From: an uncultured Spirochaetales bacterium
Lineage (GTDB): Bacteria > Spirochaetota > Spirochaetia > Sphaerochaetales > Sphaerochaetaceae
Direction of reading: 5' to 3'
Assembly (NCBI GenBank): GCA_949287505.1
Contig: CASEGX010000117.1
Span: forward strand, 1 to 64,000
DNA length: 64,000 nucleotides
How positions within the stretch are numbered: position 1 is the stretch's first letter; the number at the start of each line of letters is the position of its first letter. A program made the position numbers and the translations under genes. Positions 1 to 7,721 of this stretch are shown piece by piece. Under the pieces are notes generated by a model. It worked only from the letters and a program-made list of their open reading frames with translations. It was not told where the DNA came from and made no database searches.

Positions 1-81
1 CTCCTGCGTCATTCCATGCAGGTCCAGCTGGTCGAGTATCTGGTCGATGGCATCCTTTTCCTTTGTGCTTTTCTTGGTCAT
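1..81 (-). CDS. IS256-family transposase, N-terminal fragment (runs off the window)
   Basis: Twenty-seven codons are open from an ATG at 81 to the window edge, beginning MTKKSTKEKDAIDQ and ending LDLHGMTQE. A good ribosome site (GGAAGGAG) lies 7-8 bases upstream. A short acidic and polar N-terminus before the main body is usual for IS256 (mutator-type DDE) transposases, and the terminal-repeat-like sequence upstream supports the call. The catalytic DDE residues would lie outside the window, so whether the enzyme is complete cannot be told. It could be another transposase type. Confidence 0.5.
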   Translation of the reverse strand, partial: MTKKSTKEKDAIDQILDQLDLHGMTQE

Positions 82-141
82 CTGCTGTATCTCCTTCCTT
101 ACAGTAGCATTTCCCATTTACACAAACTATCTTACAGGCCC
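1..141 (-). mobile_element. End of an IS256-like insertion sequence (partial)
   Basis: Read on the minus strand, the stretch from about 141 starts GGGCCTGTAAGATAGTTTGT and is followed by an untranslated lead, an AAGGAG ribosome site and a transposase-like start at 81. A terminus of the form CTGTxxxATAGTTTGTGTAAA is what I know from IS256-family ends. Only this end lies in the window, so the other inverted repeat and the target duplication cannot be seen. The element touches the stop codon of the next gene (143-145), which it leaves intact. Confidence 0.5.
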
Positions 142-142
142 G

Positions 143-1612
143 TCATGCCCAGACGGGGATGTACCTGATATATCTGTTTGAAGTCGCGTCATCCAGCGGT
201 TTGATTATCTGTTCCTTCACTGCTTCTTTGATCAGCCTTGATATGCTGGCTGAGTAAGTGTCTGCAAGGCCGAATCTTTCCCTTAGAGACTTGTTGGTCA
301 TTGCATCATCCTGGAGATACCTGATACTTGCATGCTGATATACGGCACGGAGTTTTTCCTCCCTTGGAATCATGGTGAAAGGAATCGCGGAATATAGAAC
401 CACTCTGGTGTTTTCTGTGTATATGACCATTCTGGGGGCAGGGAGCTGCATTGCTTCGGTTGCTATGACAATCTTGTCCCATCCTGTTCCCAGCTCTTCA
501 CACAGGTTGAAGCGCCTCATAAGTCTTGAGAGCTTCTCATTCCTTGATTTCGGAGGATTGTCGATGATTCTGTTTATATCGACGAGAGGAGTTCCTGGGT
601 TTGTCACCTCAATTCTGGTATCGAAGATCTCGATGGTTGTACCAGTACCCGTCATTGTCAGGTCTTGATGGATCATCGCATTAGCGATAACCTCCCTGAT
701 TGCAGTAGGTGGATAAGCGTATTCTGTCTCCCTGTAAGCGCCTTTTATGTCCTCACTTGTCGGGGTCATTGCATAGATGTACGTAAGGGCTTCTTCCATG
801 CATACAGCATAGCCCTTGTCCAAAGTTACTTCCTTCAGCATTCTTACTCGACTAGATCCGTCGTACTGGACAATTCTTATGGCTTTTCTGTCAAGCCTGG
901 AAAAGGAAGACAAGGTTTTTGCAAGAGTTATTCCTCCTAAATTGGTGATTGCATATTTCCCATTGTCCAGACGAGCTAGGATGTTCTCTTCAAGTAGATA
1001 ATGCGCGATACCTTCGTTGTCTGAGGGGAGAGGAAGCCGTCGGAGCTTGAAGTAAGCTGTATAATCTATGAGCCCGAAAGCTTCATTCAGAGTGAGATCC
1101 TGTTTCGCATATTGCATCTCGAAGTTTGTGTTGCGGAGTCTATCCCATAACTGGGCTTTCATGGCAGGCAGATCGCGGAGTTTCCTAGTATAGCTTCCTA
1201 CTCTGATATACTCCTCTTTCTTGAACGTGGATGGTTGTCCCAATGGCTTCTGGATTTCGATTATGAAGACAGTATTTCCATCGTAATCAACTGAGCGTGT
1301 TGAGAATTCAGTGTTAGAGGAAAGCATATGTGTGAGCCAGTTTGAAAGCTCCTCCATTGCACCTTCCTTATTGCCAACCTTCACCGATTGCAGATCCTCT
1401 GTTGTGCCGATAATTGCATGAGTGGTGTCATCAATACCCCATATCATATAGCTGCATGATCTCTCAGAAAGGACAGCACTGTTTGCGAGTGCAGATATAT
1501 CTTCTCCAATCATATCAGGCTTGAAGTTGTTTACCTTGAATTCAAGCCATGGTGTTTCACTTGGTAGTGCACAAAGCGCATCAATCAAATCTTTATCGTT
1601 ATTGTTCTTCAT
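143..1612 (-). CDS. AlbA_2 (Schlafen-type) / HATPase_c_4 regulator-like protein
   Basis: A 489-residue soluble protein. Residues about 17-145 match the AlbA_2 (divergent AAA_4/Schlafen-like) domain: PWLEFKVN near 21, then ISALANSAVLSE and YMIWGIDD. Residues about 295-420 look like the RecG-related HATPase_c_4 region (AIREVIANAMIHQDL, IEVTNPGTPL, RNEKLSRLMRRFNLCEELGTG), followed by a winged-helix-like tail that ends YIRYIPVWA, as is common in this family. Such proteins are often annotated as RecG-like helicases or transcription regulators, but no helicase core is present. The ATG at 1612 has an AGGTGG ribosome site. The gene sits in the mobile island downstream of the XRE gene, with an IS inserted at its stop codon. 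Its exact role is unknown; regulation or defence is plausible. Confidence 0.75.
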   Translation of the reverse strand: MKNNNDKDLIDALCALPSETPWLEFKVNNFKPDMIGEDISALANSAVLSERSCSYMIWGIDDTTHAIIGTTEDLQSVKVGNKEGAMEELSNWLTHMLSSNTEFSTRSVDYDGNTVFIIEIQKPLGQPSTFKKEEYIRVGSYTRKLRDLPAMKAQLWDRLRNTNFEMQYAKQDLTLNEAFGLIDYTAYFKLRRLPLPSDNEGIAHYLLEENILARLDNGKYAITNLGGITLAKTLSSFSRLDRKAIRIVQYDGSSRVRMLKEVTLDKGYAVCMEEALTYIYAMTPTSEDIKGAYRETEYAYPPTAIREVIANAMIHQDLTMTGTGTTIEIFDTRIEVTNPGTPLVDINRIIDNPPKSRNEKLSRLMRRFNLCEELGTGWDKIVIATEAMQLPAPRMVIYTENTRVVLYSAIPFTMIPREEKLRAVYQHASIRYLQDDAMTNKSLRERFGLADTYSASISRLIKEAVKEQIIKPLDDATSNRYIRYIPVWA

Positions 1613-1703
1613 ATATGTACCACCTGTTCTTGTTCTTCAACTTGGACTGAATTCGTCTGATAATGTCAATTTTATCTGGCATTTTATCAACCTCTCTCAT
1701 ATT

Positions 1704-2897
1704 TCAGTCCTCTATTTCCAGGCCATAAGAATTATGCATTTTGGCCCTTGCGAAGTCAGTACCATAAGCGTATTTGACTTCTCTTGCGTTCTCATCATAG
1801 AAACATGAAAAATAGTGTGGCCTGGTTCGTTCTGTACTATACATCATGTCTGAATACGGAGTGATTCTGGCCCCCGCCGCTATTTTGTTGATCTGACTCA
1901 ATCCCCCACCATAACCAAGGAAAAAAATGGCATCGAAGAACTGGGCAAGGAATGGCAACGACTTGAGATTTTCCTTGAGAACTTCATTTTGAATTTCATA
2001 GGTATTTATGAGTTTGGTTATAGTGCTGTTTTCAAGATGGGTTCCGATTCCAGGGAGATGGGAACGTATCCTTGTATCAAGATCCCCTAGATTGAGAAGT
2101 GCGCAAACCTTCCACACTGTTTCTGTTGATGGCGAAGATTTTGTCCTGGTTGCATCATAGTAATCGGAATAAGTCCTGCTGTTGATACCTGAGTCATTAA
2201 GGAATTTGGTCTTGTTGCTGTAAATGACACAGCTTTTGATTTTCTTGTCGATCTCCCTCCATAGATACTCAACAGGAAGATGCTTGTAGTCCCATAGGCA
2301 GTTTTCCAGTTCCTGCATTTCCATCAGCAGGTTTACTAATGGCCGGAGGTAATCATATCTTGATACATATCCTTCTTCGAGGAGTTTCATCACACATTTG
2401 TAGATGTGAATGGCATCAACTTCCTCCGCACGAAGGAATGAAATAAAAACACTCAAACAGAGATCATCGGATGTCTCACAAATCAAAGGATCAGATAGAA
2501 CGCCTTTAGTGCTGTTGTCGTTCAGAACTTGAAGAGTCTTGCATATTGCAGTCTTGTCGGAGCAATGCATCAGAAGACTTGAAGCAGCGGGGATACCTCC
2601 TGATTTCATGACCCAATACAAGATGTTGTTCGTGTCTTCGTAGCTGTCGTTCTTACGTTTATATCCATAAAGCAGAGTGTCTATAGGGATGCCAAGCGCT
2701 GCCGCAATCCTGAAGAGGTCAGCGAACATCGGAATCTTATGTTTCTTGAAATTGCTCAGAAATGTCGAGGGGAGAATCCCTGCCTGGACCGCAACTTCAT
2801 TACGTGATAGTCCAAGCTGCATTCTCTGGGTTTCAATTCTTTCCAACACTACATCTGCATCAAGTTCGTCATAAACCATCGTTTCTGTCCTATCCAT
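1704..2897 (-). CDS. XRE-family DNA-binding regulator with two HTH segments
   Basis: A 397-residue protein from an ATG at 2897, chosen over an upstream GTG at 2930 because only the ATG is preceded by a plausible ribosome site (AAAGAAG). Residues about 20-79 form an XRE/Cro-type HTH (RMQLGLSRNEVAVQAGILPS, then DLFRIAAALGIPIDTLL). A second segment at about 224-274 has the same spacing of small and hydrophobic residues (TKFLNDSGINSRTYSDYY, then TVWKVCALLNLGD) and may be a second HTH. The middle is alpha-helical with no recognised family. It is transcribed divergently from the integrase across a 208-bp AT-rich gap, so it may control integration or excision. The target is unknown. Confidence 0.7.
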   Translation of the reverse strand: MDRTETMVYDELDADVVLERIETQRMQLGLSRNEVAVQAGILPSTFLSNFKKHKIPMFADLFRIAAALGIPIDTLLYGYKRKNDSYEDTNNILYWVMKSGGIPAASSLLMHCSDKTAICKTLQVLNDNSTKGVLSDPLICETSDDLCLSVFISFLRAEEVDAIHIYKCVMKLLEEGYVSRYDYLRPLVNLLMEMQELENCLWDYKHLPVEYLWREIDKKIKSCVIYSNKTKFLNDSGINSRTYSDYYDATRTKSSPSTETVWKVCALLNLGDLDTRIRSHLPGIGTHLENSTITKLINTYEIQNEVLKENLKSLPFLAQFFDAIFFLGYGGGLSQINKIAAGARITPYSDMMYSTERTRPHYFSCFYDENAREVKYAYGTDFARAKMHNSYGLEIED

Positions 2898-3019
2898 ATT
2901 TTCGTAACTTCTTTGAAAGAGGTAAATCACGATTAGTGTGAGAACAAATGAAAACCTTATGAGAAAGGTATTTATTGTTCGAAAAATTACATAAAGTTAC
3001 CTATATTGATAGATACCTA

Positions 3020-3048
3020 TTGACATATCAACAAGAGTGCCATAGATT
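3020..3048 (+). promoter_or_regulatory. Promoter of the integrase operon
   Basis: TTGACA at 3020-3025 is a perfect -35 box, separated by 17 bp from TAGATT at 3043-3048. The expected start lies near 3055, about 50 bases before the integrase ATG. Just upstream are two TACCTAT direct repeats (2999-3005, 3014-3020) and a small palindrome CTATattgATAG (3001-3012). These could be operator elements for the divergent XRE regulator; that is inference. Confidence 0.55.
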
Positions 3049-3105
3049 TGAAAGTACAAAATATAACTATGTATAAATGGTATGTTATATACATAGGAGG
3101 TAGCT

Positions 3106-4359
3106 ATGGCCAGAGTCAATTCAGAACCGTATTACTATTCGAAAGCCAACATAAATGGAGGCAAGGATCGCTATGTTCTTGCAATCAGGGATTCCTCAAA
3201 GCGCTCTGGCTATAAACAGATAATCTTTCATGCCTCAAGGCGCGAGGCCGGTATCAAGGCCAAGGAACTCTTTGATGAGTACATGAAGAAGAACGCTCTT
3301 GTAGAAGAAAAGAAGGAAAAGCCCGTTACTGTAGCATCGGCATGCAGAATCTTCATGACCAGGAGAGCGACAGGACGTAAGGAGATATGCCAGAATCATT
3401 CGATTCTCCAGGTCTCAGCTAGATTCGAGAATCATTTCATTCCGGCACTTGGAAAAAAGAAGCTGTCGGTGCTTTCCGTCGAAGACATTCATGCTTATAA
3501 GAAGTCACTTGTCAGAAAGGGGCTTGCCGACAAAACTGTCCACTATTGCATAGATGAAGCCAGGGAATTCTTCGATTATTGTGTCGAAGTTGGATGGATG
3601 GAACACACACCGTTTGACTCAACATTCAAGATGGCTCGCCCAAAGCCAAAGAAGAACCGCATTCCTGGCAATATCGATGACTATCGCAAAATGCTGAAGA
3701 AGGGATGGAACAATCCTTTCAACCAGGCTGTTTCGATGATCTGTTTCTTCACAGGAATGCGTGTCTCAGAAATCAGAGCACTCAAGAAGGAAGACTTTGA
3801 GCCCTACTATGACAAGAGTGAATGTGAGGATTGTGTTGTTCTCCATATCCGCAGGAGTCTCACTGAAAAGAACAAAGAGAAGAGTCCTAAGAATGGCCGT
3901 GAGCGCCTTACTGTCATTCCCCGATGGGTCTATGAGTTCATTCTTCCTGTAATCAATCTCAGCAGGACAACTCTCTGCTTCTCGAACACTCAAGGCAAGA
4001 AGCCGATTTCTATCGACAAGAATCTCTATCAGTTCCGCAAGGAGCTTGGGCTTGTTACTGGAATGACACCTGATGAGGTGAAGAATCTGGGCATCGATTT
4101 CCACTCACTGAGGAAGATGTTCAACTCGATGATGACAGGCACGCTCTCAAGCGATATCCGCCGTGGAATCCTTGGTTGGACGAGCGAGAACGTTGCCCTT
4201 GAGCACTACTTCCAGGTTCTTCCGATTCACTATCAGAAGATCCTCGATGCTCAAAAGGTGCTCTTCAATGACGAATCAATCGAGTGGTTCAAAGCTCACA
4301 ACATTCTCGACCTCTCGGATGAATACAAGACTTCAAGGAAAAGACACAAGGAGGAATAG
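3106..4359 (+). CDS. int: Tyrosine recombinase / integrase of the island
   Basis: A 417-residue phage-type integrase that should catalyse site-specific insertion and excision of the element. The N-terminal third (about 1-70) is a basic arm-binding-like region. Residues about 80-180 form the SAM-like core-binding domain (VEDIHAYKKSLVRKGLADKT). The catalytic domain follows, with the box-I arginine R219 in TGMRVSEIRAL, H333 and R336 in HSLRKMF, and nucleophile Y368 in EHYF. The usual second His/Trp position is Trp in LGWTSENVALEHY. The start has a perfect AGGAGG ribosome site. The excisionase follows after 2 bp. All catalytic residues are present, so the gene looks active. It lies about 10.5 kb from the tRNA-Ala that is the likely integration site, which is unusual. 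Confidence 0.93.
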   Translation: MARVNSEPYYYSKANINGGKDRYVLAIRDSSKRSGYKQIIFHASRREAGIKAKELFDEYMKKNALVEEKKEKPVTVASACRIFMTRRATGRKEICQNHSILQVSARFENHFIPALGKKKLSVLSVEDIHAYKKSLVRKGLADKTVHYCIDEAREFFDYCVEVGWMEHTPFDSTFKMARPKPKKNRIPGNIDDYRKMLKKGWNNPFNQAVSMICFFTGMRVSEIRALKKEDFEPYYDKSECEDCVVLHIRRSLTEKNKEKSPKNGRERLTVIPRWVYEFILPVINLSRTTLCFSNTQGKKPISIDKNLYQFRKELGLVTGMTPDEVKNLGIDFHSLRKMFNSMMTGTLSSDIRRGILGWTSENVALEHYFQVLPIHYQKILDAQKVLFNDESIEWFKAHNILDLSDEYKTSRKRHKEE

Positions 4360-4361
4360 CA

Positions 4362-4577
4362 ATGACTACCTACTCAATCTACGAAGCAGCTGACAAGCTG
4401 GGAATCTCGGTTTCCGTCTTGAGGAGGGAAATCTACAAGAAGAAGCTCACTGGGCGCAAGTTCGGTGGCCGTGTCTACATCCTAGACTCGGATCTCGAAG
4501 ACTATGTGAAGCAATGCTCAACTGATCCATCCAACGATAAGGGCTATGAGGCACAACTTATTTCCAGAGAGGTATGA
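4362..4577 (+). CDS. xis: Excisionase-like HTH_17 DNA-binding protein
   Basis: A 71-residue protein with a MerR/excisionase-type winged helix across residues 4-50 (YSIYEAADKLGISVSVLRRE, then GGRVYILDSDLEDYV). Small proteins of this family bind DNA beside attachment sites and steer integrases to excision. It begins 2 bp after the integrase stop and overlaps the next gene by a few bases, so the three are one transcription unit. Position and family make a recombination-directionality factor the best reading, but many HTH_17 proteins are simple regulators. Confidence 0.8.
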   Translation: MTTYSIYEAADKLGISVSVLRREIYKKKLTGRKFGGRVYILDSDLEDYVKQCSTDPSNDKGYEAQLISREV

Positions 4578-4579
4578 TT

Positions 4580-5035
4580 ATGTCACTTGGTCGCAGGATG
4601 ATTTCAAATGATGTCATCATGGAACCAGAATTCATCAAAGGTGGAGCTGAGGCACGTTCTCTTTATATGTATCTTGTCATTTCCGCAGATGATATAGGGA
4701 TTGTGCCTTACCCAAGCATCCTCTCCATTTTTAACATGACAGAGGACTCTGAACCTTTCCAGTATCTTGTGAAGAACAAGTACATCATCACAGTACCAGG
4801 CTTTGAGTATGTCGCCATCACACACTGGCATCTCATGAATACATTCAAGGGTGACAGAAATTATCTTTCTACCCGGCTGGAGTTCAGGAAGCATCTAGTT
4901 CGTGATAGATACACTGGACTCTATAGAGTGCGGGAGAGAGGTGAGGCGGCCTATAAGATGGAAGAAGACTTGCCGAAGTCTGCACGCAGGAAAACAACAA
5001 GAAAAAAAGCATCACAAAGTGAGAATTCAGAATGA
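4580..5035 (+). CDS. Phage replisome-organizer-like N-terminal protein
   Basis: A 151-residue protein from an ATG at 4580, chosen over one at 4574 because AGAGAGG sits about 8 bases upstream of it but only 2 from the other. Residues 1-110 resemble the N-terminal winged-helix region of phage replisome organizers (RRMISNDVIMEPEFI, LYMYLVISADDIGI, YIITVPGFEYVAITHWH). The C-terminus is basic and ends RRKTTRKKASQSENSE. Proteins of this kind help load helicase at an element's origin. The reading frame stays open for 44 codons past the TGA at 5033, which suggests the protein was once longer. Assignment to replication is by motif and position only. Confidence 0.65.
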   Translation: MSLGRRMISNDVIMEPEFIKGGAEARSLYMYLVISADDIGIVPYPSILSIFNMTEDSEPFQYLVKNKYIITVPGFEYVAITHWHLMNTFKGDRNYLSTRLEFRKHLVRDRYTGLYRVRERGEAAYKMEEDLPKSARRKTTRKKASQSENSE

Positions 5036-5245
5036 ACTTTTGAGTGGAAATTCCTTGCCACAGAAGATGTTGCGAGGAATTTCAATGAGTCTGGAATAAA
5101 ACGAGGAAAGACATCTGGAATCAAATGTGGAAAAGATTCTGGAATGTTTTCTGACTTTGTTTCTGGATGAGAATTCGGATCAGTTCCTGGATTTCATGCT
5201 GGTTTTAGGTGTGGCCGAGAAGTAAGTAATGAAAGAAACAACTAA
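5033..5245 (+). pseudogene. Possible decayed C-terminal tail of the replisome-organizer-like gene
   Basis: After the TGA at 5033-5035 the same frame is open to a second TGA (5168-5170), then to a TAA at 5243-5245. The 44 codons in between have a repetitive protein-like pattern: NESGIKRGKTSGIKCGKDSG, with SG-I/M-x-x-G-K repeated, and Gly-rich sequence continues past the second TGA. Three TCTGGAAT-type DNA repeats underlie it. Either two nonsense changes shortened a longer protein, or this is chance plus simple repeats. Confidence 0.3.
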
Positions 5246-5483
5246 GTAAGTAAAGGAGGGCTTTTTCGAGCCAGTGAAGTGCTCAACTCTTCACACTTCG
5301 CTTAAAAAGCCAACTCCTTGGACGAGTGGAAAAATGAAGAGGGGGAAAATGCGACCTTCGAAAAAAGGTGGAGCATTTTTCCACTCTTGCAAGAATCAAT
5401 CAGAGAAGAAGAGCCAGTCCTGGACTGTGCACTTTGCACGCAGGTTTCATCGATGCCATTGCGAGAGGGTTGAAGGTGATGAA
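5246..5483. other. Gene-poor stretch between replication-like gene and small helical protein
   Basis: I find no convincing gene here. Fragments of coding-like sequence occur in all three plus frames, e.g. FIDAIARGLK near 5449-5478 in a frame different from its neighbours, as expected of a decayed or frameshifted gene. An upstream in-frame start for the next gene (5274) lacks a good ribosome site. Confidence 0.3.
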
Positions 5484-5768
5484 ATGGAAAACAAGTTCAA
5501 AAAAGAAATGCAGAACCCTTTGATTCAACTGAAGCTGAAGATGATCAGGGACAATGTCAATCGCTGGGATGCTCTCTGGGCGTCATATGAAGGCTACTAT
5601 AAGGAGATGTCGGAAGATGAGATCAAAGCTTTCAATGCAGAACTTCTTGTCATTGCGACTGACACGATGAATGAGCTGTCGTCAATCAGGAAGATGCATA
5701 TAAAGACGAGCGTACCTTTTGAAGAAAAGCCATCAGAGAAGTCAGGCCCACGACATCTTGGACGTTGA
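5484..5768 (+). CDS. Small helical hypothetical protein of the island
   Basis: A 94-residue protein from an ATG at 5484 with a ribosome site GAAGGTGAT just upstream. It starts MENKFKKEMQNPLIQLKLKM and is rich in charged residues with heptad-like spacing, so it is probably alpha-helical (NRWDALWASYEGYYKEMSED, then NAELLVIATDTMNELSSIRK). The basic tail ends in SGPRHLGR. No family is recognised. It lies between the replisome-organizer-like gene and the recombinase, where mobile elements often carry small accessory or mobilisation-control proteins, but nothing in the sequence proves such a role. Confidence 0.5.
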   Translation: MENKFKKEMQNPLIQLKLKMIRDNVNRWDALWASYEGYYKEMSEDEIKAFNAELLVIATDTMNELSSIRKMHIKTSVPFEEKPSEKSGPRHLGR

Positions 5769-5806
5769 TAGATATCGCTTCTCTGAAGAGGCTTGTTTCA
5801 AATCAG

Positions 5807-6020
5807 CGTACACTTCAATTTCAGGAAAATGTGTACGTTGGGCAAGATAAATAAGGAGCGTTTACCTTGAGGAAATAATTGGTTGTTTTGTAAGTGTTTA
5901 CCACGTTTACCATTCATTACTTGGAAAAGGGGAAGGTAAACGTTGAATGCGTGCTTGTTTTTTTTGGTTATGGACATGCCATCAGCTGGCTGAGTAGAGG
6001 TCACAATGTGGTGTACACCA
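5807..6020. promoter_or_regulatory. Cluster of inverted repeats upstream of the serine recombinase (possible res/inversion site)
   Basis: The gap 5769-6116 has no gene but several ordered repeats: CGTACAC (5807-5813) facing GTGTACG (5831-5837) as a 31-bp dyad; CGTTTACCTT (5859-5868) facing AAGGTAAACG (5933-5942) with two more GTTTACC copies between them (5895-5902 and 5905-5911); and a perfect 12-bp palindrome TGGTGTACACCA (6009-6020). Resolvases and invertases bind two or three such dyads next to their own gene. The function is inferred from position. Confidence 0.45.
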
Positions 6021-6116
6021 GTGATACTTCTGAAACAGTCTCATTGAAATCCGTTGCTGAGACAAATCCGTCTCATATCTTCACCACCACTTTATTGGTA
6101 CTTTTGGGAGGTCATT

Positions 6117-6674
6117 ATGATAGTTGGTTACATCAGGGTCAGCACCGCTGATCAGAATCCTGCAAGGCAGGAAGAAGCATTGAAGAGCCATGGAGTCGAG
6201 AGAGTTTTCGAAGAGAAGATCTCTGGCAAGGACATGAACCGTCCGAAGCTGAAGGAGCTTCTGGATTTCGTGCGGGAAGGAGACACTGTGGTTGTCGAGT
6301 CCTATTCCCGTTTTGCCAGATCCACAAAGGATCTCCTCTTCATCATCGATAAGCTACAGGAGAAGAAAGTTTCTTTCGTCTCCTTGAAAGAGAACATCGA
6401 TACGACAACACCGCAGGGAAAGCTCATGCTCACGATCTTCGCTGGGCTTTCCCAGTTTGAACGTGAATGCACTCTTCAACGTCAGGCGGAGGGAATCGCT
6501 ATCGCCAAAGCAGAAGGCAAGTACAAGGGTCGTAAGCCAATCGAGATGCCAGCAGACTGGGATTATGTCATCAGGCTCTACAGAGCTAAGGAGCTGACAG
6601 CCGCACAGGCCCAGAAAAGGCTGGGCCTCAGCCATGCAACGTTTTATAGAATGTTAGCAAAACACCATGTTTGA
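6117..6674 (+). CDS. Serine recombinase (resolvase/invertase family)
   Basis: A 185-residue small serine recombinase. The start at 6117 follows GGGAGG and places the family's N-terminal motif MIVGYIRVSTADQNPARQ correctly, with nucleophile Ser9. Arginines of the active site lie in ESYSRFARSTKDL, and the dimer/E-helix region in PQGKLMLTIFAGLSQFERE is intact. The C-terminal 45 residues are a Hin-like HTH (LTAAQAQKRLGLSHATFYRM). It would resolve or invert DNA at short dyads such as those at 5807-6020. It lies 21 bp before the methyltransferase on the same strand and may be cotranscribed with the restriction operon, so it could move or switch that module. It looks complete. Confidence 0.9.
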   Translation: MIVGYIRVSTADQNPARQEEALKSHGVERVFEEKISGKDMNRPKLKELLDFVREGDTVVVESYSRFARSTKDLLFIIDKLQEKKVSFVSLKENIDTTTPQGKLMLTIFAGLSQFERECTLQRQAEGIAIAKAEGKYKGRKPIEMPADWDYVIRLYRAKELTAAQAQKRLGLSHATFYRMLAKHHV

Positions 6675-6695
6675 GACCTAGAAGGAAAGTTTCAT

Positions 6696-7721
6696 ATGAG
6701 GTACCCTGGCGCTATGGACAAAAGAACATCGTCTTCTCAAAAGAAGCGGAAAACGGAATTTAAATTCATTGATCTCTTCTCGGGAATTGGGGGCATGAGG
6801 CTTGGGTTTGAAGCCGCAGGAGGAAAATGCGTCTACTCCAGTGAGTGGGATGAGTATTGCAAGAAGACATATGAAGCAAATTTTGGTTCTAGACCAGATG
6901 GTGATATCACTAAAGTAGATGCAAAGCAGATTCCGGATCACGATATTTTGGTCGGTGGATTTCCCTGTCAGCCGTTTTCCATTGCTGGTGTTTCAAAAAA
7001 GACCAGCTTAGGACGGAAGACTGGATTTGAAGATGAAACACAAGGGACATTGTTCTTTGATGTTTGCAGAATATTGAAAGAGAAAAATCCTCCTGCATTC
7101 GTCCTTGAGAATGTTAAAAACATCAAGAGCCATGATCATGGAAATACATGGAGGGTAATTCTTGGGAGTTTGGAAGATCTAAACTATGACGTTGTTTTTA
7201 AGGATGTAATCGACGGGCAGAATTATGTTCCTCAGCATCGTGAAAGGGTTTTTATCATAGGTTTTCGGAAAGATCTTGAAGTGAAAGACTTTACTATTCA
7301 GGTTCATCCAGTCAAGCCGAAACCTTTGCTGAGAGATATCATGGAGCCTGAAGTTGATGCCAAGTACACTATATCTGAGCATCTTTGGAACTACCTGCAA
7401 GAGAGAAAAATCAAGCAGAGGGCAAAGGGTAATGGCTTTGGGTACAGCTTGGCATATCCTGATGGAATTACCCACACTTTGAGTGCCAGATATCATAAGG
7501 ATGGAGCTGATATTCTTATCCCCCAGGATGGGAAATGCCCTCGAAGACTAACACCTCGCGAATGTGCAAGGCTTCAAGGGTTCCCTGATTCCTTTATCAT
7601 ACCAGTCTGTGATGGAAGGGCATATAAACAGTTTGGGAATTCTGTTGTAGTGCCCCTCGTGGCTGATATTGCCAAGCAGGTATCGGACGAACTGAAGAAA
7701 GCGAAGAAGAGGATGAAATGA
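6696..7721 (+). CDS. DNA (cytosine-5) methyltransferase, Dcm/EcoRII type
   Basis: A 341-residue C5-MTase that transfers methyl from SAM to cytosine. Motif I is IDLFSGIGGMRLGF (25-38), motif IV GGFPCQPFS with catalytic Cys91, motif VI FVLENVKN, motif VIII QHRERVFIIGF, then TPRECARLQGFPDSF and motif X QFGNSVVVPL. The target-recognition region carries KGNGFGYSLAYPDG and THTLSARYHKDGADILI, very close to what I know of Dcm and M.EcoRII, which methylate CCWGG. A CCWGG or CCNGG-like site is therefore predicted, not shown. An ATG at 6714 is an alternative start. It overlaps the helicase by 4 bp (ATGA) and is the first gene of the six-gene operon, where it would protect host DNA. Confidence 0.93.
   Translation: MRYPGAMDKRTSSSQKKRKTEFKFIDLFSGIGGMRLGFEAAGGKCVYSSEWDEYCKKTYEANFGSRPDGDITKVDAKQIPDHDILVGGFPCQPFSIAGVSKKTSLGRKTGFEDETQGTLFFDVCRILKEKNPPAFVLENVKNIKSHDHGNTWRVILGSLEDLNYDVVFKDVIDGQNYVPQHRERVFIIGFRKDLEVKDFTIQVHPVKPKPLLRDIMEPEVDAKYTISEHLWNYLQERKIKQRAKGNGFGYSLAYPDGITHTLSARYHKDGADILIPQDGKCPRRLTPRECARLQGFPDSFIIPVCDGRAYKQFGNSVVVPLVADIAKQVSDELKKAKKRMK

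Noticed and set aside
372-1001. Several plus-strand open frames of 60-98 codons inside the AlbA_2 gene
   Set aside because: They lie opposite a gene with clear domains, have no ribosome sites or motifs, and read like antisense shadows.
5033-5035. TGA read as selenocysteine or as a recoded sense codon
   Set aside because: No selenocysteine hairpin was seen after it and all other genes of the element use TGA as a normal stop, so decay is simpler.
5894-6151. An 85-codon plus-strand frame before the serine recombinase
   Set aside because: It spans the inverted repeats, has no ribosome site and overlaps the recombinase N-terminus in another frame.
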